A stretch of 64,000 nucleotides of DNA, taken from contig JAGDZO010000021.1 in assembly GCA_049115815.1 (NCBI GenBank), forward strand, positions 62,001 through 126,000. The letters run 5' to 3'. The notes beneath the pieces are model-generated. The model saw only the letters and a list, made by a program, of their open reading frames with translations. It was not told the DNA's origin and did not search any database. This document shows positions 9,410 through 18,373 of this stretch, in pieces. Source of the DNA: Marinoscillum sp049115815. Lineage in GTDB: Bacteria > Bacteroidota > Bacteroidia > Cytophagales > Cyclobacteriaceae. A program made the position numbers and the translations under genes. The stretch's first letter is position 1; the number at the start of each line of letters is the position of its first letter.

Positions 9410-10099
9410 CTAATGCTTCATAAGCCGCAAGGCCTCTCTTCGACTAAGTGGATTCAGTTCGTGGCTATTGGTGAATTCTAGCACCCAATCAGGATTGGTA
9501 CGGCTATACTCTCTGAGTACCCAGCCAATGGCTTTGTTAATAAAGAACTCATTAGATCCCAGTAATCTCAATATGATTCTAGTCAGCAACTCTGTATTGA
9601 GCTCGGACTTGTATTTGAGTTGGAATAGCAGCGCTGAACGCTGCAACCAAATGTTCCCAGAATCAAGCCACTTGTCTATTTGATGTGGTATTTCGTTAGG
9701 GTGTTTTTTGAAGTAACTGCCCATCAGTCGATTGGCTATGTAGTCTACCGTATCCCACCATGATTTATGGGTAACCATATACTCCAACAATTCGAGATCT
9801 TCAACCTCAAGGACTTTGATGTATTTCCAGACCAATTCTTGTCCAAAGAATTGAAAGTCACGCTGAGGTTTGCTCCAAAGTGTATGAACAAGCTCAGAGA
9901 GTTCGGATTTAGGTGGTAGAAATTCCTTAGTCAGAAATGGTTTCTGGATCTGCTGCCTTTCACCAGCTTTCATCCCATAAAAGTCAAACTGATTCCTCAT
10001 ATACTGTTTTTGCTTTAGCGCAATTTCAGCATTTGCATTGAGTGCAAATTCCTGAGTCAATACATCGAGATAATCTTGGGTTTGGTCACTCATCTCCAT
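9410..10099 (-). CDS. DNA alkylation repair protein (AlkD-like HEAT-repeat glycosylase)
   Basis: This 229-residue all-helical protein belongs to the AlkD family, which excises positively charged N3- and N7-alkylated purines without base flipping. The SWWDTVDYIA segment supplies the catalytic Asp and aromatic contacts, GNIWLQRSALLFQ contributes the conserved Arg, and FINKAIGWVLREYSRTNPDWV is the C-terminal signature. The length matches the family. It lies 18 bases downstream of no other minus-strand gene and 18 bases upstream of the hydrolase gene, so it may be co-transcribed with that gene. An alternative start is Met3. Confidence 0.9.
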   Translation of the reverse strand: MEMSDQTQDYLDVLTQEFALNANAEIALKQKQYMRNQFDFYGMKAGERQQIQKPFLTKEFLPPKSELSELVHTLWSKPQRDFQFFGQELVWKYIKVLEVEDLELLEYMVTHKSWWDTVDYIANRLMGSYFKKHPNEIPHQIDKWLDSGNIWLQRSALLFQLKYKSELNTELLTRIILRLLGSNEFFINKAIGWVLREYSRTNPDWVLEFTNSHELNPLSRREALRLMKH

Positions 10100-10267
10100 T
10101 TATTAAATCTAATCGAATCTTCTTGAACCTTCACAGATTGGTGGACAGCAAATGTTCTTAGCGAATGATTTGACTTTCCTGTTTCAGGAGAGTTCAGGTT
10201 GTTGAGAGTCTATCATTGCTCTTGCCGCTATCTGATGAAAGTCAGTTTTTAATGTGTTGCGGGCTAT

Positions 10268-10275
10268 TATTTTTG
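10268..10275 (+). promoter_or_regulatory. -7 promoter box of the carbonic anhydrase gene
   Basis: TATTTTTG matches the Bacteroidota TAnnTTTG box exactly. It implies a transcript starting near 10281 and a leader of about 13 bases to the ATG at 10294, which supports that start over an in-frame ATG at 10216 that lies upstream of the promoter. Confidence 0.45.
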
Positions 10276-10293
10276 CCTTACAAAACGAACACA

Positions 10294-11067
10294 ATGAAGC
10301 CTTTTTTTTCGCTCCTATTTTCTCTCGCGGCTATAGCCTGCTTTTCTCAAACAGATCAGGCCCTATTTGACAAGCATCATAAGACTCATGAGTGGTCATA
10401 TGGTGGTATTTATGGACCTGATCATTGGGCCGAAATTGATCCTAACTTCACTTCTTGCAATGGTGAGTTACAATCACCTATTGACATCATTTCGGATAAA
10501 TCCAGTGAAGCTCATTTCAAATTAGAGTTTCATTATCATCCATTTTTTGTGGATTTGATCAATAATGGGCACACACTCATCGAGCAAATCGTAGAGCCAA
10601 AGGCCTTGGTTTTTCAGGACAAGAATTACTCCCTCCTGCAATTTCATTTTCACACACCATCGGAGCACCATGTCAATGGTAAGGCTTATGATATGGAGAT
10701 ACATTTTGTGCACCAAAGCAATGATGGAGAATACGCTGTGGTAGCAGTATTGGTAGAGGAGGGGAGCCACCGAAATGCATTCTTAGCGCATTTTATGAAG
10801 ACACTGCCAACTCATGTCAACGAGGAATTAAAGGCTTTGGAAAAAGCCGACCCATTGGAGACCTTCCCTAAGCATTTTCATCAGTTTTATTATTACACTG
10901 GTTCGCTGACTACTCCACCATGTACAGAGGGTATTTCATGGATTGTGCTGGAAGAGCCTGTAGAGGCTACCTATGATCAGATAGAAGCGATTCATCAGAT
11001 CATCCACGATGACAATAGGCCCATTCAGGCAGTCAATGAACGAATGGTCTACCACTCTACCGAGTAA
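10294..11067 (+). CDS. Alpha-class carbonic anhydrase, exported
   Basis: This 257-residue enzyme interconverts CO2 and bicarbonate in the periplasm or at the cell surface. A signal sequence (MKPFFSLLFSLAAIACFSQ) leads to the alpha-CA fold: WSYGGIYGPDHW, LQSPIDI, and the zinc site LQFHFHTPSEHH (two His) plus EIHFVH (third His). TGSLTTPPCTEGISW is the conserved C-terminal loop holding the Thr-Thr-Pro-Pro-Cys motif. The AIAC sequence could act as a lipobox, but cleavage by signal peptidase I is equally possible. The start is placed at 10294 because the upstream extension lacks family similarity and precedes the -7 box. Confidence 0.94.
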   Translation: MKPFFSLLFSLAAIACFSQTDQALFDKHHKTHEWSYGGIYGPDHWAEIDPNFTSCNGELQSPIDIISDKSSEAHFKLEFHYHPFFVDLINNGHTLIEQIVEPKALVFQDKNYSLLQFHFHTPSEHHVNGKAYDMEIHFVHQSNDGEYAVVAVLVEEGSHRNAFLAHFMKTLPTHVNEELKALEKADPLETFPKHFHQFYYYTGSLTTPPCTEGISWIVLEEPVEATYDQIEAIHQIIHDDNRPIQAVNERMVYHSTE

Positions 11068-11117
11068 CAGCGTGTGTGCTTTATCAATAGGTCAAATCGA
11101 ATTCTTTACACTCTGAC

Positions 11118-12173
11118 CTAAAATTGAACATTATAGGTGCTCTCGAATTGATCAGGAATATCTTCTTTTGATTCACCAAGGTTTTGTCTTAAATCGATTT
11201 CTATACCTCTTGCTATCGTGGAAATTGGCACATCATTGGAAGTGCCTTCGAACGGGTTTTCACCCGTTCTACCTATGCGCTCCATAGTGTGAAATATCCA
11301 TGCTACTGCTGTATAGATCGGAATTGCTGACCAGATAAAAAGATCTCCAAGTATCGGATAACTTGCCGAAATATTTCTCCCAATTTCCGCGAACTGCGGT
11401 ACCAACGCCACAGGCAACAGCATGATAAGGATCCACATAAAGTTGTGATTCAAAGTAGCGAATTGCCTAGGATAAGGGAAGTTTTTAATTCTTTCACTCT
11501 TACCCTGAAGGGCAAAGAATTCTTGGAGTAAACTCTCTAATTCAAGAAAGGAAAATTCCCATATTACTCCTGATTCTTTCAGCCTTCTCAAATGGTGAGA
11601 CTGCTGATAGAGTAGGGCGGTTTGCTTGTTGTCTTTGTTGGCTATGTCTGCTAAATCTTCTTGGCTTAAGTATGGTTTGAGGTCATCGTCGAGGGTACTT
11701 CTTCTTTCTGGTGGTTTGATATCCCACTCTCTGTTAGCCTTTTCATTAACTGCAGTTTCCCACTGTTTGGATGCGCGCATAGCATGTCTTAGGGCTGTCA
11801 TCCAGGCAATATGGCGATAAGTAAGTGTTTTAACCTCAGCTCTCAATGACTCATCAGATTGCTTGGTGAGAGCGTGCTCGTTGGTGAGCATATCTTGCAC
11901 GTACATTCCAAATGTTCGCGATGAATTGACAATGCCTCCCCATATCTTTCGAGCTTCCCATATTCTATCGTAGGCCGCATTATTCTGAAATCCTATGACA
12001 AAAGCTACCGCCGTACCGATCATAGCGATGGGCGTCCAAGGGATACTCAGCCAGTCTAAATCGAGAAAATAATAAGCTGAGACCCAGGCTGAACTGAATA
12101 AAAGGAAAAAGAAAGTTTCAAATCTGGTCCAAAGAAATAGTTCAAGGGCGGAGTAGGTTTTTCTGGTATACAT
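11118..12173 (-). CDS. Bestrophin-family anion channel (UPF0187)
   Basis: This 351-residue membrane protein of the bacterial bestrophin family forms a pentameric channel. The N-terminal TM pair and the signature FVIGFQNNAAYDRIWEARKIWG near residue 60 are diagnostic, and two further helices lie at about 240-310 (FMWILIMLLPVALVP and LFIWSAIPIYTAVAW). The C-terminal ENPFEGTSNDVP segment is also conserved in the family. Some homologues conduct Na+ and others anions, so selectivity is unproven. Proximity to a carbonic anhydrase, with which it converges, suggests a possible bicarbonate/anion connection (inference). Confidence 0.9.
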   Translation of the reverse strand: MYTRKTYSALELFLWTRFETFFFLLFSSAWVSAYYFLDLDWLSIPWTPIAMIGTAVAFVIGFQNNAAYDRIWEARKIWGGIVNSSRTFGMYVQDMLTNEHALTKQSDESLRAEVKTLTYRHIAWMTALRHAMRASKQWETAVNEKANREWDIKPPERRSTLDDDLKPYLSQEDLADIANKDNKQTALLYQQSHHLRRLKESGVIWEFSFLELESLLQEFFALQGKSERIKNFPYPRQFATLNHNFMWILIMLLPVALVPQFAEIGRNISASYPILGDLFIWSAIPIYTAVAWIFHTMERIGRTGENPFEGTSNDVPISTIARGIEIDLRQNLGESKEDIPDQFESTYNVQF

Positions 12174-12237
12174 GGCTGATTAAGTTTGAGCGTGGTGTCG
12201 ATGGACTGAAAATGATTATTTCAAGATCGATCCTTTT

Positions 12238-12245
12238 CAAAAATA
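12238..12245 (-). promoter_or_regulatory. -7 promoter box of the bestrophin gene
   Basis: Minus-strand TATTTTTG is a perfect TAnnTTTG box 65 bases upstream of the ATG. No convincing TTTG -33 box is visible at 17-21 bases. The intergenic segment 12174-12308 holds nothing else recognisable. Confidence 0.35.
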
Positions 12246-12308
12246 GTGGTTATTACTTAGAAACTTTGCTCTATCAATTAGTTGAGTCATTGCAGACCTT
12301 AACTATAT

Positions 12309-13277
12309 CTACGGAATCACAACCACCTTGCCGTGGTGTTTTCCTTCCCCAAAATATTGCACTAGTCGGGGAATTTCAGCTAAAGAATAGGGGCCATCTA
12401 TTGCAACTCTGATTTGATGCTCCTCGAAGTATTCTACTACTTCTTTTAGATCATGGTTGACTTTAAGGGCTAATATCTGAAGTTTATTTTTGATGCTTTT
12501 TGATCTGACCAACCGATATAGTACCATTCGGATGAGTAAAGTTGCATTGCCACCGATAGATATGTAGCGCCCATGTTTTTCTAGCACCTTCAGATAGGAT
12601 CTTGGAGAAGCGCTGGTTTTACAATCCAAGATCAGGTCGTACCGAATCTTAAGTTTGGTAAAATCTTGCTTTCTATAGTCAAGCGTGTGATCTGCACCAA
12701 GAGCCTTCATGCGTTCAGCTTTTTCTTCAGCATCTACCGCAGTGACTTCACACGAATAGGTTTTGGCCAGTTGAATGGCTATAGCTCCCACTCCGCCACC
12801 GGCACCATTGATTAATACTTTTTGGTTAGACGAAAGCCCACCCATCTTGATTAGCCCTTGCCAGGCAAGCAAACCTGCATGAGGTATAGCTGCTGCCTCT
12901 ACAAAACTCAAATGTTTGGGCTTAAGTCTGATGGCTTTTTCGTGGATAGCTACCAATTCTGCGAATCCACCAAATCCATGATCGGAGATATCTCCATAGA
13001 CTTCATCTCCAACTTTAAAATCATCAACGTCACTTCCGATACGTTCTATCACCCCGGCGATTTCCATTCCTGGAATTGGATTTTTTGGTTTCATGAGACC
13101 AAACATCAACCGGTAAGCCAGCGGTCTTCCTGTTGTCAGGCTCCAGTCATAATCATTGATGGCTGTAGCCTTTATCCGAATCAATACTTCGGAAGCAGTA
13201 GGTTCTGGACTTGGAATCTCTTTGAGTTGAAGTACCTTTTGGGCAGGCCCGTATTGATTTTGAACTATAGCACGCAT
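12309..13277 (-). CDS. NAD(P)-dependent medium-chain alcohol dehydrogenase / quinone-reductase-like protein
   Basis: This 322-residue MDR-superfamily oxidoreductase has the GroES-like domain (about 1-120, IPGMEIAGVIERIG) and a Rossmann fold (NGAGGGVGAIAIQLAK, near residue 150, dinucleotide-binding GxGxxG). The structural and catalytic zinc ligands of classical alcohol dehydrogenases are absent, placing it with zinc-free quinone oxidoreductase/enoyl reductase-like members that use NADPH. YKQDF-like YRKQDFTKLKIRYDLILDC is typical of the YhdH/zeta-crystallin-like group. The substrate is unknown. Confidence 0.88.
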   Translation of the reverse strand: MRAIVQNQYGPAQKVLQLKEIPSPEPTASEVLIRIKATAINDYDWSLTTGRPLAYRLMFGLMKPKNPIPGMEIAGVIERIGSDVDDFKVGDEVYGDISDHGFGGFAELVAIHEKAIRLKPKHLSFVEAAAIPHAGLLAWQGLIKMGGLSSNQKVLINGAGGGVGAIAIQLAKTYSCEVTAVDAEEKAERMKALGADHTLDYRKQDFTKLKIRYDLILDCKTSASPRSYLKVLEKHGRYISIGGNATLLIRMVLYRLVRSKSIKNKLQILALKVNHDLKEVVEYFEEHQIRVAIDGPYSLAEIPRLVQYFGEGKHHGKVVVIP

Positions 13278-13360
13278 AGGCTCACAAACGAGAATATGTC
13301 TTGCCAGTTGATCAAAAAAGGCTAAAATTCATTCGGGCAATTCAATACAAGCTCAAACAC

Positions 13361-14199
13361 CTATTCTTCTATAATTGTGGCGCTCAATATTCTCACATCT
13401 TCGAGAGGTCTATCGAGTGCATTGGTTGCCACCGAGGCGATACTATCCACTATCGCAAGTCCAGACATCACCTCTCCATAGACGGTGTAGTTTTGATCAA
13501 GGTGAGGAGTACCACCTATGGTTTTATACACTTCTCTATGGGCTTCAGGAATTTTTAGCGATCAAATCCGGTATAGTCTTCAGCTAATGCTCTAAACCTT
13601 CCGTTGAGGTCAGAATAGGTTTCCCAATCTTCTGCTTCCAGAGCAGTATATAGCGAATCTAATTGATCACTGTACAAAGAGTCTTGCTTCACATAATGCT
13701 GGGAGAGCCACGTATTAATTCTCCCCTCTGCTACATCCAGTAAGCTGTCATTGAATACTTTTCCTTGTACGATATAGAACTGTGTGCTGCTAGATACCCT
13801 TTCTGGGTGATCTCCTCTTGCCGCTGCAAGAACGCCTTTCTTATGAAAAAGATCGGGGCTGATTTCGGCAGCCACATCATAGGGTAAATCACTTCCTCCA
13901 AGTGTGTCTCCAGCCGCGGCATATTTGCTCTCAGTATCTCCGCCCTGAATCATGAAGTTTTCGATTACTCTATGGAATAGCGCACTGTCTAATACGCCAT
14001 CCTTCACGATTTTGATGAAGTTGTCCCTATGCAGTGGGGTTTCATTGTATAGTTTCAGTGTGATGTCGCCATAGCTAGTGGACAGTTTTACTTTGGTGAT
14101 CTTTAGAGTTTCTTCATCCGTATGCTCGGATTTAGAGCTTGGGGCACAGCTATACAGTAGGGCGATTAGTGCAACACATACGATGTTGAATGCTTTCAT
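13361..14199 (-). pseudogene. Lipoprotein cyclophilin-type peptidyl-prolyl isomerase, broken by a -1 frameshift
   Basis: The first reading frame (14199 down to a TAA at 13555-13557, 214 residues) begins with a lipoprotein signal (LIALLYSC) and the cyclophilin core VKLSTSYGDITLKLYNETPL, NFIKIVKDGVLDSALFHRVI and SSTQFYIVQG. It includes a family-typical insert of about 65 residues and stops after AEDYTGFDR. The conserved end of the fold continues in another frame: KIPEAHREVYKTIGGTPHLD, YTVYGEVMSGLAIVDSIA, and a natural TAG at 13361-13363. Adding one base near 13557-13561 makes an 840-base frame of 279 residues. It is either a true disruption, a sequencing error, or less likely recoding. Without the tail the GGTPHLDxxYTVFG substrate-site segment is lost. 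Confidence 0.85.
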
Positions 14200-14339
14200 G
14201 ATGGTTAGGTTTTAGGTTAATTAAAGGTAGTAAGTTTTTGGCTCGTTGTTAGGTGACTAATCTTCGAATCAGCAGATTTTAAGAAGTAGTGTTTTCATAT
14301 TTTAAGCTAGCTTGCTGATCCAAAACATCCATCCAGCAA

Positions 14340-14909
14340 ATGCTCAAAGCATTATTCAAATTGATATTCAAACTGCAGAATTGGAAGCTGCATCAGCCTA
14401 CACCTCCAGAAGCCAAAAAAGCAGTAATGATTGCTGCGCCTCATACAAGCAATTGGGATTTTGTATTTGCGATAAGCGCCATGGATCAGTTGGGGTTAAA
14501 CCCACGATTTACCATCAAGAAGGAGTTCAATTTTTTTCCACTAGGAAGTCTGATTGCCAATCTTGGAGCCATCTGGATTGATCGTAGCAAAACTAAGAAA
14601 GGAGGGATGACCGAATTCATGGTTTCTTTGTTTACCAATGATGATCAACCGCTTACGGTGGTGGTCACTCCCGAAGGTACACGTTCGCCTAACCCTAAGT
14701 GGAAGACAGGTTTTTATTATGCCGCTTTGGAAGCCAAAATGCCAATATGTTTGTCTTTTATGGATTATGACAAAAAAGTAACTGGAGTAGGCATGTGCTT
14801 TATGCCATCCGGCAACATAGAAGATGATATGAAAAAAATCATGGACTTCTATTCCAATGTTTCTCCGAAATTCCCTGAAAATTTCGTTACTGATGAACGT
14901 TACTCATAG
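14340..14909 (+). CDS. 1-acyl-sn-glycerol-3-phosphate acyltransferase family protein
   Basis: This 189-residue acyltransferase (PlsC superfamily) transfers an acyl chain to a glycerol- or lysolipid-type acceptor at the inner membrane. Motif I is HTSNWDFVF (the HxxxxD dyad), motif II is NPRFTIKKEFNFFPLG, and motif III is VVVTPEGTRSPNPKWKTGFY. The lack of a long N-terminal membrane anchor and the HTSNWD form resemble the short PlsC-like proteins common in marine Bacteroidota. The role in phospholipid or aminolipid synthesis is inferred. It converges with the CDF transporter gene, 32 bases apart. Confidence 0.88.
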   Translation: MLKALFKLIFKLQNWKLHQPTPPEAKKAVMIAAPHTSNWDFVFAISAMDQLGLNPRFTIKKEFNFFPLGSLIANLGAIWIDRSKTKKGGMTEFMVSLFTNDDQPLTVVVTPEGTRSPNPKWKTGFYYAALEAKMPICLSFMDYDKKVTGVGMCFMPSGNIEDDMKKIMDFYSNVSPKFPENFVTDERYS

Positions 14910-14941
14910 CCCTAAAGGAGTGGGTTTTCTGCGCTGAGGAC

Positions 14942-15820
14942 TTAGCAAGGACTGCAGTCTTCTTCTGTAGTTTCAAATTCTATCGTCACGTGATCAATGC
15001 CTTCTTGATGTAGCAATGCTTTCGCCTCTTGCTTGATTTCAGACAACTCCTCGATTCGTTGGTAAGGTGCTACTACTAAGTGAATAGATAGGATATGAAA
15101 CGATCCATCCATAGTCCAAAGGTGACAATCATGTGTGGTTTTCACCCTTGGTAGATTGGTGAGCAATCGCTCTATTTTCTGTGGATCTATCTTGGGAGGT
15201 GTGCCTTGAAGGAATATTTTAAGAACTTCTCTGAGGTTTTTGAAGACATTGTAGATAATAAATATGGATATCGCCACGGCTAAAATTGGATCTATAATCG
15301 GCCAATCGAAATAATAAATAACTATACCTCCAACCAAGGTGGCTGTCCAACCCAATACATCCTCTAGCAAGTGCAGGTAAACGGCTTTTTCATTGAGCGA
15401 ATCGCCACCATGAAGCTTCCAAGCAGCAAATCCATTGGCAAATATGCCACCAATAGCAAAGTAGATCATGCCGGTAGCATCGGGTGATTGAGGGTCAAGT
15501 ATTCTGTGAATGGCTTCTGATAAGATCAGAATGGATCCTGCTATCAAGATGATAGAGTTAATGAGTGCTCCCAAGACCGAAAATCTGCCATAGCCATAAC
15601 TAAAGTTGCGATCTCGGTCCTTATTTGAAATTTTCTGAAAATACCATGAGACACCAAGACTGATGCTATCTCCTAGATCGTGTAGCGCATCTGACATGAT
15701 CGCTACACTATTGGTGTAGATACCACCTATCAGCTCGATTACTGCAAAGCCGAGATTGATGAAGAATGCTACCTTAATCTTCCCAGTGCCGTGACTATGA
15801 TGGTGGTGATGATGGCTCAT
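14942..15820 (-). CDS. Cation diffusion facilitator (zinc exporter, CzcD/ZitB type)
   Basis: This 292-residue, six-TM antiporter exports Zn2+ or similar divalent metals in exchange for protons. A histidine-rich N-terminus (HHHHHHSHG) probably senses or gathers metal. The transport site is formed by SDALHDLGDS in TM2 and HLLEDVLGW in TM5 (HxxxD pairs), and the C-terminal cytoplasmic domain (about 205-292) has HDCHLWTMDGSFHILSIHLV and a terminal EEDCSPC. The natural His run should not be mistaken for a cloning tag. It follows the desaturase gene by 11 bases on the same strand, so the two are probably co-transcribed. Confidence 0.94.
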   Translation of the reverse strand: MSHHHHHHSHGTGKIKVAFFINLGFAVIELIGGIYTNSVAIMSDALHDLGDSISLGVSWYFQKISNKDRDRNFSYGYGRFSVLGALINSIILIAGSILILSEAIHRILDPQSPDATGMIYFAIGGIFANGFAAWKLHGGDSLNEKAVYLHLLEDVLGWTATLVGGIVIYYFDWPIIDPILAVAISIFIIYNVFKNLREVLKIFLQGTPPKIDPQKIERLLTNLPRVKTTHDCHLWTMDGSFHILSIHLVVAPYQRIEELSEIKQEAKALLHQEGIDHVTIEFETTEEDCSPC

Positions 15821-15831
15821 CGGATTGGAGC

Positions 15832-16758
15832 CTAAGCCGCTTCTTTGGCTTGCTTCGCCAATTCCTTTGCCTCAGCTTTGTTTTTGGAGTATTTGATGTG
15901 CTTAGGAACTTCTTTAAGATCCCATATCAACCCGAAAAATGCGAATGTTCTAAGGATATAGTAGGTGATATCAATCTCCCACCAAAAGAATCCCTGCCGT
16001 GCTGCCACTTCATAGTAGTGGTGATTGTTGTGCCAGCCTTCACCCAAAGTGATAAGGGCCAAGATCAGATTGTTTTTAGATTCGTCACCAGACTCGTATC
16101 GTTGCTTTCCAAACTTGTGCATAATAGAATTGATGCTAAATGTACCGTGATAAAGTAGCACGGTGCTCAGGAAGAATCCGATGAAGAGGGAAGAAAATCC
16201 TGCAGTAGTGAACATGGCTAGTATACTGCCGCCATTTACTATTCCGCCAAGGGCCATGACCACCAAGGCCAATACCAATGGTGGGATCAAGTAGTTTTTG
16301 TTGAGCCAAACGAGCTCTGGATATTTGGAGTAATCTGCTATGATTTTATAATCAGTTTCCTTGTAATCTGGGCCTACAATCCACCCAACATGCGAATACC
16401 AAAACCCATAAAGCTTCATCGAATGTGGATCTTCGTAGGTGTCGCTTGTGCGATGGTGTACGCGGTGATGACCTGCCCACCAAAGTGCGCCTTTCTGTGC
16501 GGAAGTCTGCGCCATGAAGGCAATCACAAATTGGAACCAACGAGAGGTCTTATAAGATCTGTGAGCAAAGTAGCGATGATAGCCTCCCGTCACCCAAAAC
16601 ATCCGGAATACATATAGGAAAATGCAAACCATCCAGTCAAAGAAAGTAGCGCCAGTATAGATCGCTGCTAAAGGAAGCAAATGAACAATGGCAAAACCTA
16701 TTTCACTTTTGATTTTAGGTTTGTTGAGTACTCTTGGTTCGTTAGACGTGGTTGACAT
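15832..16758 (-). CDS. Acyl-CoA / fatty-acyl delta-9 desaturase
   Basis: This 308-residue membrane di-iron desaturase introduces a cis double bond into saturated acyl chains, adjusting membrane fluidity. The three histidine boxes are intact: HRYFAH (61-66), HHRVHH (97-102) and GEGWHNNHHYYEV near residue 245. Four TM helices in two pairs are visible. Electron donors (ferredoxin or cytochrome b5) are not nearby. A good promoter (TTTG-17-TATCTTTG) precedes it, and the CDF metal transporter follows 11 bases downstream. Lysine/alanine-rich residues at the C-terminus (KNKAEAKELAKQAKEAA) form a charged helix. Confidence 0.94.
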   Translation of the reverse strand: MSTTSNEPRVLNKPKIKSEIGFAIVHLLPLAAIYTGATFFDWMVCIFLYVFRMFWVTGGYHRYFAHRSYKTSRWFQFVIAFMAQTSAQKGALWWAGHHRVHHRTSDTYEDPHSMKLYGFWYSHVGWIVGPDYKETDYKIIADYSKYPELVWLNKNYLIPPLVLALVVMALGGIVNGGSILAMFTTAGFSSLFIGFFLSTVLLYHGTFSINSIMHKFGKQRYESGDESKNNLILALITLGEGWHNNHHYYEVAARQGFFWWEIDITYYILRTFAFFGLIWDLKEVPKHIKYSKNKAEAKELAKQAKEAA

Positions 16759-16809
16759 AATTAGCAGACTATTTAATGCGTCAATGATTCAGAAGACTGA
16801 AAACTTCTG

Positions 16810-16838
16810 CAAAGATAACCATGAAACCACATTTCAAA
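16810..16838 (-). promoter_or_regulatory. Promoter of the desaturase-CDF unit
   Basis: On the minus strand TTTG (16838-16835) and TATCTTTG (16817-16810) are separated by 17 bases. This is the best complete two-box Bacteroidota promoter in the window. Transcription would start near 16803, giving a leader of about 45 bases. The remaining intergenic sequence to 17024 shows nothing I recognise. Confidence 0.55.
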
Positions 16839-17024
16839 TTGATTTCGCGTCAATTAGAATGCTGACTTAAGTCATTGTGTAAATAAAATGTCAAGGGTGT
16901 GTTGTTTCTAATTCAGAGAATCCATAAACAACTTAGCACATTAACTACCCTTCAACCTAGAACGGAATTGAATAAAAGCGACCTAAGAAACTAGCCTGAC
17001 TAATTTTTTGATCTGCGCTTGTGA

Positions 17025-18320
17025 TTAAATATTTCTGCTTTTATCGAAAGCTTCCAGATAGTCTGCAACTCGTCTCACAAACATTCCGCCAAGGGCGCCA
17101 TCTACAACTCTGTGATCGTAGCTATGAGAAAGGAACATTTTGTGTCTTATTCCGATAAAATCGCCCTGTGGAGTCTCAATCACAGAAGGTTTTTTCTGTA
17201 TTGTGCCCAATGCCAGAATACCGACTTGTGGCTGCACCAAGATAGGAGTACCCATTACATTGCCAAATGAGCCTACGTTGGAAACGGTATAAGTTCCTCC
17301 TTGCAAATCATCCGGTTTGAGGCTATTCTCTCTTGCCCTTCGAGCCAGGTCATTTACACGCTGAGTTAAGCCTACTATACTCAGTTGGTCAGCATTGTGA
17401 ATCACAGGGACAATAAGATTGCCGGAAGGCAAGGCTACCGCCAAGCCGATATTGATGTCTTTTTTCTTGATGATCTTATCTCCATCAACTTGTACGTTGA
17501 TCATTGGGTAGTCTTTGATGGCTTTCACCACCGCTTCTATCATGATCGGCGTATAAGTCAGTACTTGTCCTTCACGGTCCATGAAGGTTTTTTTCATTTT
17601 ACCTCTCCATTCCACCACATTGGTTACATCTGCCTCTACGAATGAGGTGACATGAGGCGCTATTTGCTTAGAGGCTACCATGCGCTCAGCGATCATTTTG
17701 CGCATTCTATCCATCTGGATAATCTCATCCTCACCACTTACGGTGACTGGTTCTGGCTTAGGAGTAGGACGTGAAGTTTGTGTAGCATCTTCTGCAATAC
17801 CGCTCGACGTGTTGCCTTTCTGAGCGATGTAAGCTAATATATCTGCTTTGGTCACCCTATTGTCTTGACCAGTGCCCTGAATGTTGTCCAATTCGGCTAA
17901 GGTTACTCCCTCAGCTTTGGCGATGTTTCTAACTAGCGGGGAGTAAAATTTGTCACCAGATTTCGCTGGAATATCCAACGAGTCATGTACTACAGCGCTG
18001 GCTTCTTCAATGATTTTCTCAGCGATTTCAACCGCAGTAGGAGCCACAACCTCTTCGTCTATGTTCGTGGTTTTCTCACCATCTGTTTCTATGATGGCTA
18101 TCGGTTTTCCTACCTCAACAACCTGACCTTCTTCGGCTAATATTTTTTTCAAAACTCCCGCATGGGTGGAAGGGATTTCGGTATCTACTTTGTCGGTGGC
18201 TACTTCTAGCAATGACTCATCTTCGTCGATGGGATCACCTATTTCTTTGAGCCAGGAAAGGACCGTTCCTTCCATTACGCTTTCGCCCATTTTGGGCATC
18301 ACCAATTCTACTGTAGCCAT
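17025..18320 (-). CDS. Dihydrolipoamide acyltransferase (E2) of a 2-oxoacid dehydrogenase complex
   Basis: This 431-residue E2 core subunit transfers the acyl group from its lipoyl arm to CoA. The domain order is: one lipoyl domain (1-78, lipoylated K44 in ATDKVDTEIP), a linker, a peripheral-subunit-binding domain (about 125-165, YSPLVRNIAKAEGVT), a Pro/Thr/Ser linker, and the catalytic domain (about 200-431) with H403 and D407 in SHSYDHRVVDGALGG. The single lipoyl domain and ITRKD-like catalytic sequence fit a branched-chain 2-oxoacid (bkdB) or a combined pyruvate/branched-chain E2 of Bacteroidota; which acid is used cannot be settled here. No E1 or E3 gene is nearby. It lies 53 bases after cinA. 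Confidence 0.92.
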   Translation of the reverse strand: MATVELVMPKMGESVMEGTVLSWLKEIGDPIDEDESLLEVATDKVDTEIPSTHAGVLKKILAEEGQVVEVGKPIAIIETDGEKTTNIDEEVVAPTAVEIAEKIIEEASAVVHDSLDIPAKSGDKFYSPLVRNIAKAEGVTLAELDNIQGTGQDNRVTKADILAYIAQKGNTSSGIAEDATQTSRPTPKPEPVTVSGEDEIIQMDRMRKMIAERMVASKQIAPHVTSFVEADVTNVVEWRGKMKKTFMDREGQVLTYTPIMIEAVVKAIKDYPMINVQVDGDKIIKKKDINIGLAVALPSGNLIVPVIHNADQLSIVGLTQRVNDLARRARENSLKPDDLQGGTYTVSNVGSFGNVMGTPILVQPQVGILALGTIQKKPSVIETPQGDFIGIRHKMFLSHSYDHRVVDGALGGMFVRRVADYLEAFDKSRNI

Positions 18321-18373
18321 AGAATACTTCGTTTTTAGTTCATTTTTGGGTGAGGCAAAGTTAATGAATTTGG

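Noticed and set aside
11092..11124. TAGGTCA/TGACCTA inverted repeat between carbonic anhydrase and bestrophin genes as a bidirectional terminator
   Set aside because: Seven-bp arms around a 19-base loop with no T tract are too weak to call.
12858..13325. A 155-codon plus-strand frame opposite the alcohol dehydrogenase gene
   Set aside because: No start context, no recognisable family, and the opposite strand encodes a clear MDR reductase.
14205..14216. Two CCTAA units 7 bases apart just before the PPIase start as another phased array
   Set aside because: Only two copies, no partner array and AT-rich surroundings; chance occurrence is likely.
15800..15820. Six consecutive histidines at the CDF protein N-terminus as a vector-derived tag
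   Set aside because: His-rich N-termini are normal in zinc CDF exporters, and the surrounding sequence is native chromosomal context.
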